From: Pseudoclavibacter sp. AY1F1
GTDB lineage: Bacteria; Actinomycetota; Actinomycetes; Actinomycetales; Microbacteriaceae
Assembly (NCBI RefSeq): GCF_002931075.1
Contig: NZ_PSTQ01000008.1
Location: 1 to 64,000 of the forward strand
DNA length: 64,000 bases
Direction: 5' to 3'
Shown: piece by piece, positions 59,553 to 64,000 of the stretch
Numbering within the stretch: the stretch's first letter is position 1
How the letters are laid out: every line of letters starts with the position of its first letter
The notes under the pieces: model-generated
Seen by the model: the letters and a program-made list of their open reading frames with translations, nothing else
What the model was told of the DNA's origin: nothing
Database searches by the model: none
Made by a program: the position numbers and the translations under genes

Positions 59553-60341
59553 ATGGTCGATCGCTCGAACGTCGAATGCTGGCTCACTGACATGGACGGC
59601 GTGCTGGTGCACGAGCAGGCGGCGCTCCCCGGCGCCGTCGAACTGCTCGCGCAGTGGCAGCGCGACGACACCCCCTACCTGGTGCTCACGAACAACTCCA
59701 TCTTCACGGCCCGAGACCTCGCGGCACGCCTGCGTGCTGGCGGTATCAACGTGCCGGAGGACCGCCTCTGGACCTCGGCGCTCGCGACGGCCGACTTCCT
59801 CAAGCAGCAGCTGCCAGGCGGCTCGGCCTTTGTCATCGGCGAGGCGGGGCTTCTCACGGCCCTCCACGAGGCCGGTTACATCATGACCGAGACCGACCCG
59901 GACTTCGTTGTCGTCGGGGAGACCCGCAACTACTCGTTCGACGCCATCACGAAAGCCATTCGCCTCATCGGCAACGGCGCACGATTCATCGTCACGAACC
60001 CCGACGCCACCGGCCCGAGCGCCGACGGCCCGTTGCCCGCGACCGGCGCGATCGCGGCGCTCATCACGAAGGCAACCGGACGAGAGCCGTATGTCGTCGG
60101 CAAGCCGAACCCCATGATGTTCCGCTCTGCGCTCAACAAGATCGGCGCACACTCGCACAACACGGCCATGATCGGCGACCGGATGGACACCGACATCGTC
60201 GCGGGTATGGAGGCGGGCCTGCACACCGTACTTGTGCTCACGGGCATCAGCGACCAGCGGGAGATCGAGCGCTATCCGTTCCGCCCCGACGAGATTATTT
60301 CTGGAGTGCACGAGCTCGTGCGCAGCGGCGACGAAGGCTGA
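59553..60341 (+). CDS. HAD-IIA family phosphatase (NagD-like)
   Basis: A 262-residue HAD hydrolase of subclass IIA. Motif I is LTDMDGVLVHE with two Asp, motif II is VLTNNS, the C2-type cap occupies about residues 85-190, motif III Lys is in 'VGKPNPMMF' and motif IV is 'IGDRMDTDIVAGM'. The family removes phosphate from nucleoside, sugar or glycerol phosphates. ATG at 59553. It is divergent from the 59-residue membrane protein gene. Confidence 0.9.
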   Translation: MVDRSNVECWLTDMDGVLVHEQAALPGAVELLAQWQRDDTPYLVLTNNSIFTARDLAARLRAGGINVPEDRLWTSALATADFLKQQLPGGSAFVIGEAGLLTALHEAGYIMTETDPDFVVVGETRNYSFDAITKAIRLIGNGARFIVTNPDATGPSADGPLPATGAIAALITKATGREPYVVGKPNPMMFRSALNKIGAHSHNTAMIGDRMDTDIVAGMEAGLHTVLVLTGISDQREIERYPFRPDEIISGVHELVRSGDEG

Positions 60342-60365
60342 CCCAAGCCGCTCACATCCGCGAGA

Positions 60366-60413
60366 TTGCTAGGCCAACTAGCGATTATTCGGCTCTCGCG
60401 TACCATTGGCTCA
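60366..60413 (+). promoter_or_regulatory. Promoter/operator of the BCCT gene
   Basis: An inverted repeat TTGCTAG - GCCAA - CTAGCGA (60366-60384, one mismatch) precedes TACCAT (60401-60406), which ends 7 nt before the GTG start. The gene therefore looks leaderless. The inverted repeat could be an osmotic or regulator operator; no protein is assigned. Confidence 0.45.
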
Positions 60414-62192
60414 GTGACTTCCAGCTCCCTCAGACCCGATTCCCCTGGCCAAACAGCTGAATCCACCCCCGCGAAGCAGACGCCGCCCGCGATCAAGCGC
60501 TGGGTATTCTGGCCGGCCGCGATCATCATTCTCGCCTTTGCCGGATTCTCGATTCTCGCGCCAAGCGCCGCCGACACCGCCTTCAGCGCGGTCCAGTCCT
60601 GGATTGTCCGCAACTTCAGCTGGTACTACGTTCTGATCGCCGCGTTCTTCGTTGTCTTCAGCCTCTGGATGGGCTTCGGCAAGTACGGCGACATCAAGCT
60701 CGGCAAGGACGACGACCGACCAGAGTTCTCGAATCTCAGCTGGCTTTCGTTGCTCTTCGCCGCCGGGATGGGCATCGGGCTCGTTTTCTACGGCGTGAGC
60801 GAGCCGCTCAGCCACTTCATCGACCCGAAGCCGGGCGTCACCGGCACGGACAATCAGCTCGCACAGCAGGCGCTGTCGCAGACGTACCTCCACTGGGGAG
60901 TGCACGCCTGGTCGATCTACATCGTGCTCGGCCTTGCACTGGCGTACGCCATCCACCGCCGCGGCCGCCCTGTCAGCGTGCGCTGGGCGCTCGAGCCACT
61001 GCTCGGCCGTCGAGTTCGTGGCGGCTGGGGCAACCTCATCGACATCGTCGCGCTCGTCGGAACGGTGTTCGGCGTGGCCACCTCCCTCGGCCTCGGGGTG
61101 CTGCAGATCGGCTCCGGTCTGCAGGCCGCGGGGATTCTCGAGCCCTCGACCACCGCATCCATCGGCATCATCGTGGTCATCACAGGGTTCGTACTGTTCT
61201 CAGTGCTGTCGGGCGTCGGCAAGGGCATGAAGTGGCTTTCGAACACCAACCTCATCCTGGCGGCCGGCCTCCTGCTCTTCATTCTCATTGTTGGCCCGAG
61301 CCAGTTCCTCCTGCGCGACTTCGTGCAGTCGCTCGGCAATTACCTGCAAAACTTCGTCAGCCTCACGTTCTCGACCAGCGCGTTCGCTGGCGAAGACGGC
61401 ATCGACTGGCAGTCGTCGTGGAGCACTTTCTACTGGGGCTGGTGGATGTCGTGGGCGCCGTTCGTCGGCGTCTTCATCGCCCGTATCTCTCGTGGCCGCA
61501 CAGTCCGCGAGTTTGTGACGGGCGTCATGCTCGTGCCGACGCTTGTGACGTTCCTCTGGTTCGCGGTTCTCGGTGGCACAGCCCTGTGGATGCAGTTGAA
61601 TGGAGTCACCGACTTCGTGCAATCTGATGGTTCTGTCGATGTCGAAGGGGCGCTGTTCCAGATGCTCGCGCAGCTCCCCGGCGGTGCGGTGCTCACGATC
61701 GGTGCGATCATCCTGATCGCGATCTTCTTCATCACGTCCGCGGACTCCGGTGCGCTTGTGATGGGCATGCTCGCATCCGGTGGGCAGGCGGAGCCGAAGA
61801 ACTGGGTACGCGCGTTCTTCGCCGTCATCACATCGATCCTCGCGACTGCGCTGCTCCTTGCGGGCGGTCTCAACGCCTTGCAGACGGCGGCGATCAGCAT
61901 CGCGCTGCCGTTCTCGATCGTGCTTCTGCTCACCTGCTGGGCGACGGCGGTCGCGTTCGGTCGCGAGAAGCGGGCATACGAGCGCGCCCGGCGCGCGGCA
62001 TTCGTCGATCACATCGGCGACTTCTACGGTCTCGAGGTCGACGAGCCCGTCGAGCGGGTGCCCGGGAAGATGTTCCCCTGGCTGCGCAAGACGAACGTCA
62101 TGAACGTTCCTGTTGCCGGTCCGCAGACGAACCAGGTCCCGGTTGTCGGTTCTGATGCGGCGGAGACTGACGGCGAGCGTCCGGAGCGGTAG
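60414..62192 (+). CDS. BCCT-family betaine/choline/carnitine transporter
   Basis: A 592-residue sodium- or proton-coupled osmolyte importer with 12 helices. The BCCT signature is present: 'GWWMSWAPFVGVFIARISRGRT' (shown in two pieces: GWWMSWAPF and GVFIARISRGRT), and the trimer-loop WW/W motifs of the substrate pocket. The N-terminus and C-terminus are charged and may sense osmolality. GTG start at 60414. With ProVWX it gives the cell two routes for betaine uptake. Confidence 0.92.
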   Translation: MTSSSLRPDSPGQTAESTPAKQTPPAIKRWVFWPAAIIILAFAGFSILAPSAADTAFSAVQSWIVRNFSWYYVLIAAFFVVFSLWMGFGKYGDIKLGKDDDRPEFSNLSWLSLLFAAGMGIGLVFYGVSEPLSHFIDPKPGVTGTDNQLAQQALSQTYLHWGVHAWSIYIVLGLALAYAIHRRGRPVSVRWALEPLLGRRVRGGWGNLIDIVALVGTVFGVATSLGLGVLQIGSGLQAAGILEPSTTASIGIIVVITGFVLFSVLSGVGKGMKWLSNTNLILAAGLLLFILIVGPSQFLLRDFVQSLGNYLQNFVSLTFSTSAFAGEDGIDWQSSWSTFYWGWWMSWAPFVGVFIARISRGRTVREFVTGVMLVPTLVTFLWFAVLGGTALWMQLNGVTDFVQSDGSVDVEGALFQMLAQLPGGAVLTIGAIILIAIFFITSADSGALVMGMLASGGQAEPKNWVRAFFAVITSILATALLLAGGLNALQTAAISIALPFSIVLLLTCWATAVAFGREKRAYERARRAAFVDHIGDFYGLEVDEPVERVPGKMFPWLRKTNVMNVPVAGPQTNQVPVVGSDAAETDGERPER

Positions 62193-62210
62193 CCGGAGCT
62201 CGAGACTGCA

Positions 62211-62254
62211 CGAAGAGGCGGGGCGGATGCACGTGCATCCACCCCGCCTCTTCG
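62211..62254. terminator. Terminator of the BCCT gene
   Basis: Inverted repeat CGAAGAGGCGGGG and CCCCGCCTCTTCG with an inner GGATGCACGTGCATCC pair, about 20 bp past the stop. Confidence 0.88.
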
Positions 62255-62490
62255 TCGTACCTGCGTCGTGTAGGCCACTGATTTAGTCCGTCTGAAAATT
62301 GTGGACGGCGTTCACTTCTGGCAGTCTGGAGCCACACCCAACCAAGTGGTAGGTGCCCCTTCCCTGGGCGCCAGTTCTCGCACGGTCGTTGCGTCCGCCC
62401 TCACCTTCAGAAGCTCTCTTCCTAGCGCAGAGGCATGCGGACCCGCCGTCGCGCGCACCCGCTTTGGACACCATCCACCCCAGGAGCCCC

Positions 62491-64000
62491 GTGACGAACG
62501 CAGCATCCAATCCCAAAAACCACCTCTCGCGCCGCACGGTCATCGCCACCGCCGCCTGGACCACGCCCGTCCTCGCCGCGGTCGCCAGCGCGCCGCTCGC
62601 CGCCGCGTCCAACGAGCCCCTCATCGTGGGGCTCACCGGTTTCGGTGCAACGCGCTGCGGCATCATCGACGCCGGCGCCGTCCGTTTCGAGGCCACTGTC
62701 GGCGAGAAGCCTGCACCGACGACTGGAACGGTCGCCATCCAGCTCCCCGTGGGGCTCGAGTTCACGACTGGCGGGCGCACAGCAACCGTCAACATCGGTC
62801 AGGGTGGCGTCGCCCAGGTCCCCGCCTTCACAGCGACTGGAGCGGCGGGCGCCTACACGATCACCGCCACCTACCAGGGCGTCGTCGCGTACGCCTTCGG
62901 GAATATCACTGCCTCACCCGGCCAGGTGGTGCAGATCACGCGCACCGTCGGAACCACCTCCAGCAACGCTCCGACGATCAACTGGTCGACAGTGCCCGGA
63001 CTCACGACGGCGACAGTCGGAGCGATCTCAGGCGACCAAGCAAATGGCAGCGCCGGTTCGAACGCTGCCGTGCTCGTCGCAGGTGGGCTTGTCCGCTACT
63101 GGGGTCTCAACGTCGGATCGACGCAGAGCGCCCCCGGCACGCTGCAGCACGGCGGTGCCAACGTCGCGAACATGAAGTTCGTGGACGCCTGGACCTCACT
63201 TCAGGTGAACAACAACTCGACCGGCGGCGTCGCAGCTGGCAGCACCGGCGGCGAGGTCTACCAGTGGTACCGGACAGGGACAGGCACGGGGTCGCCGATT
63301 GTCGTGAAGGTCAACGGGATCACCGGCACCCTCGTCGCTGCCGAGTCGAACGACGGCTTCAGCTACGCCCTCACGTCCACGGGCCTCTACTACTGGGGCA
63401 ACGCGACCAGCGGCACGACCGTCGACGCCACACTCATCCCGGGCACCGCTGGTGCCTCGGCCATCAGCACTTTCGGCGTACGCGAAACCAGCTTCGTGCA
63501 CGGCGGGGCGGTTCTCTTCGCGAACGGCACCATCCGTCAGTGGAACAACGGGCACACACTTTCCACTGTCGCGGGGGCGCCAGCCGGCATCGCGCAGGTC
63601 GAGGCGAACTCCGGTGCCATCATCGTGCGCACCGCGAGCGGCGACCTGTGGACAAGCGGCGCCGCGTTGGGCTTCTCCTCGGGTGGGACTGCGTGGACGA
63701 GGCGCGCCCGAAACGTCGCCGCGTTCGCCTCATGGGCGATCCGCAACTACGTCGGCGGCCTGTACATCACATCGACGGGAACGATGATGCAGTTCCACGC
63801 TTCGACGCGCATCCCGGGCATCAGCGTCGACTACGCGTTCAGGGCTGAGGCCAAGACCGGGGACGCCACTGGCAAGGCCATCACGAAGGTCTTCGCGTCC
63901 GACGGCACCTACCTCGCCCTCGCCTCCGACGGCAGCGTGTACGCGTGGGGCGGCAACCTCGACAACGGAACCCGCGGCAACCCGAAGCTGGTTCCGAGCG
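62491..64000 (+). CDS. Secreted RCC1-repeat protein (3' end beyond window)
   Basis: An open frame of 503 codons running off the right edge. GTG at 62491 with AGGAG upstream. The leader is 'SRRTVIATAAWTTPVLAAVA' then SAPLAAAS, with Arg14-Arg15 and AxA cleavage. The mature part begins with an immunoglobulin-like segment, followed by repeated 'VxxWGxNxxG'-type blades ('LVRYWGLNVGSTQ', 'LYYWGNATSG', 'SVYAWGGNLDNG'), the pattern of RCC1/BNR beta-propellers. It is exported and probably surface-displayed; the ligand is unknown. Confidence 0.82.
   Translation, partial: MTNAASNPKNHLSRRTVIATAAWTTPVLAAVASAPLAAASNEPLIVGLTGFGATRCGIIDAGAVRFEATVGEKPAPTTGTVAIQLPVGLEFTTGGRTATVNIGQGGVAQVPAFTATGAAGAYTITATYQGVVAYAFGNITASPGQVVQITRTVGTTSSNAPTINWSTVPGLTTATVGAISGDQANGSAGSNAAVLVAGGLVRYWGLNVGSTQSAPGTLQHGGANVANMKFVDAWTSLQVNNNSTGGVAAGSTGGEVYQWYRTGTGTGSPIVVKVNGITGTLVAAESNDGFSYALTSTGLYYWGNATSGTTVDATLIPGTAGASAISTFGVRETSFVHGGAVLFANGTIRQWNNGHTLSTVAGAPAGIAQVEANSGAIIVRTASGDLWTSGAALGFSSGGTAWTRRARNVAAFASWAIRNYVGGLYITSTGTMMQFHASTRIPGISVDYAFRAEAKTGDATGKAITKVFASDGTYLALASDGSVYAWGGNLDNGTRGNPKLVPS

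Overview
The window is high-GC DNA (roughly two thirds G+C in most coding stretches) with dense, often 4-bp-overlapping operons, many GTG and TTG starts, a ClpC/RadA/DUF808/actinobacterial-type ArgA gene set, and secreted proteins with twin-arginine leaders of the 'SRRTVxRxAAWxxPV' type. This fits an actinobacterium, most likely a Microbacteriaceae member. The family call is inference from gene content and protein style, not from a phylogenetic marker.

Layout. 0-9 kb: a CPBP-type membrane protein, the glycine betaine ABC uptake operon proV-proW-proX, a CPA1 Na+/H+ antiporter, and a GH1 beta-glucosidase / HAD phosphatase / GyrI-like operon. 9-17 kb: a DEAD-box RNA helicase, a TetR regulator divergent from an agmatine deiminase + amidase pair with a perfect palindromic operator between them, and a proline/sodium symporter divergent from a LysR regulator. 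17-25 kb: a DUF808 membrane protein, a complete peptide ABC importer (two permeases, fused double ATPase, lipoprotein receptor), a DUF1028 protein and an XRE-cupin regulator. 25-29 kb: a small secreted protein, a cysteine-rich small protein, a CPBP protease, an FAD-Rieske oxidoreductase and a small MORN/YwqK-like protein.

29-37 kb is the accessory highlight, a polymorphic-toxin locus on the minus strand beside tRNA-Ser(CGA). It holds DUF6177, a partner protein, a DUF6507-like small helical protein, an 810-residue toxin with a predicted restriction-endonuclease-fold C-terminus, three tandem paralogous putative immunity genes, an orphan EndoNS/EssD-type nuclease cassette without any secretion domain, and a frameshifted YezG-like immunity gene. 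A small plus-strand gene that may be an effector-associated component sits inside it.

37-47 kb is mostly housekeeping: diacylglycerol kinase-like protein, RadA, a sortase-anchored 5'-nucleotidase, actinobacterial ArgA, Ppx/GppA, an MFS transporter, and a PadR + membrane-protein pair behind a palindromic operator. 47.4-50.0 kb is a repeat-dominated zone. At least nine related ~60-70 bp elements with degenerate inverted-repeat ends, embedded in minisatellites, flank a single gene for a DUF559/Vsr-like putative nuclease. 50-64 kb carries ClpC, a secreted protein, a large MalT/LAL-type LuxR regulator, a lipoprotein, an MFS transporter, a 59-residue membrane protein, a NagD-like HAD-IIA phosphatase, a BCCT osmolyte transporter and, running off the right end, a secreted RCC1-repeat protein.

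Together, ProVWX, BCCT, PutP and the Na+/H+ antiporter indicate a good capacity for osmotic and salt adaptation. The toxin locus and the repeat zone are the two regions least explained by standard annotation.
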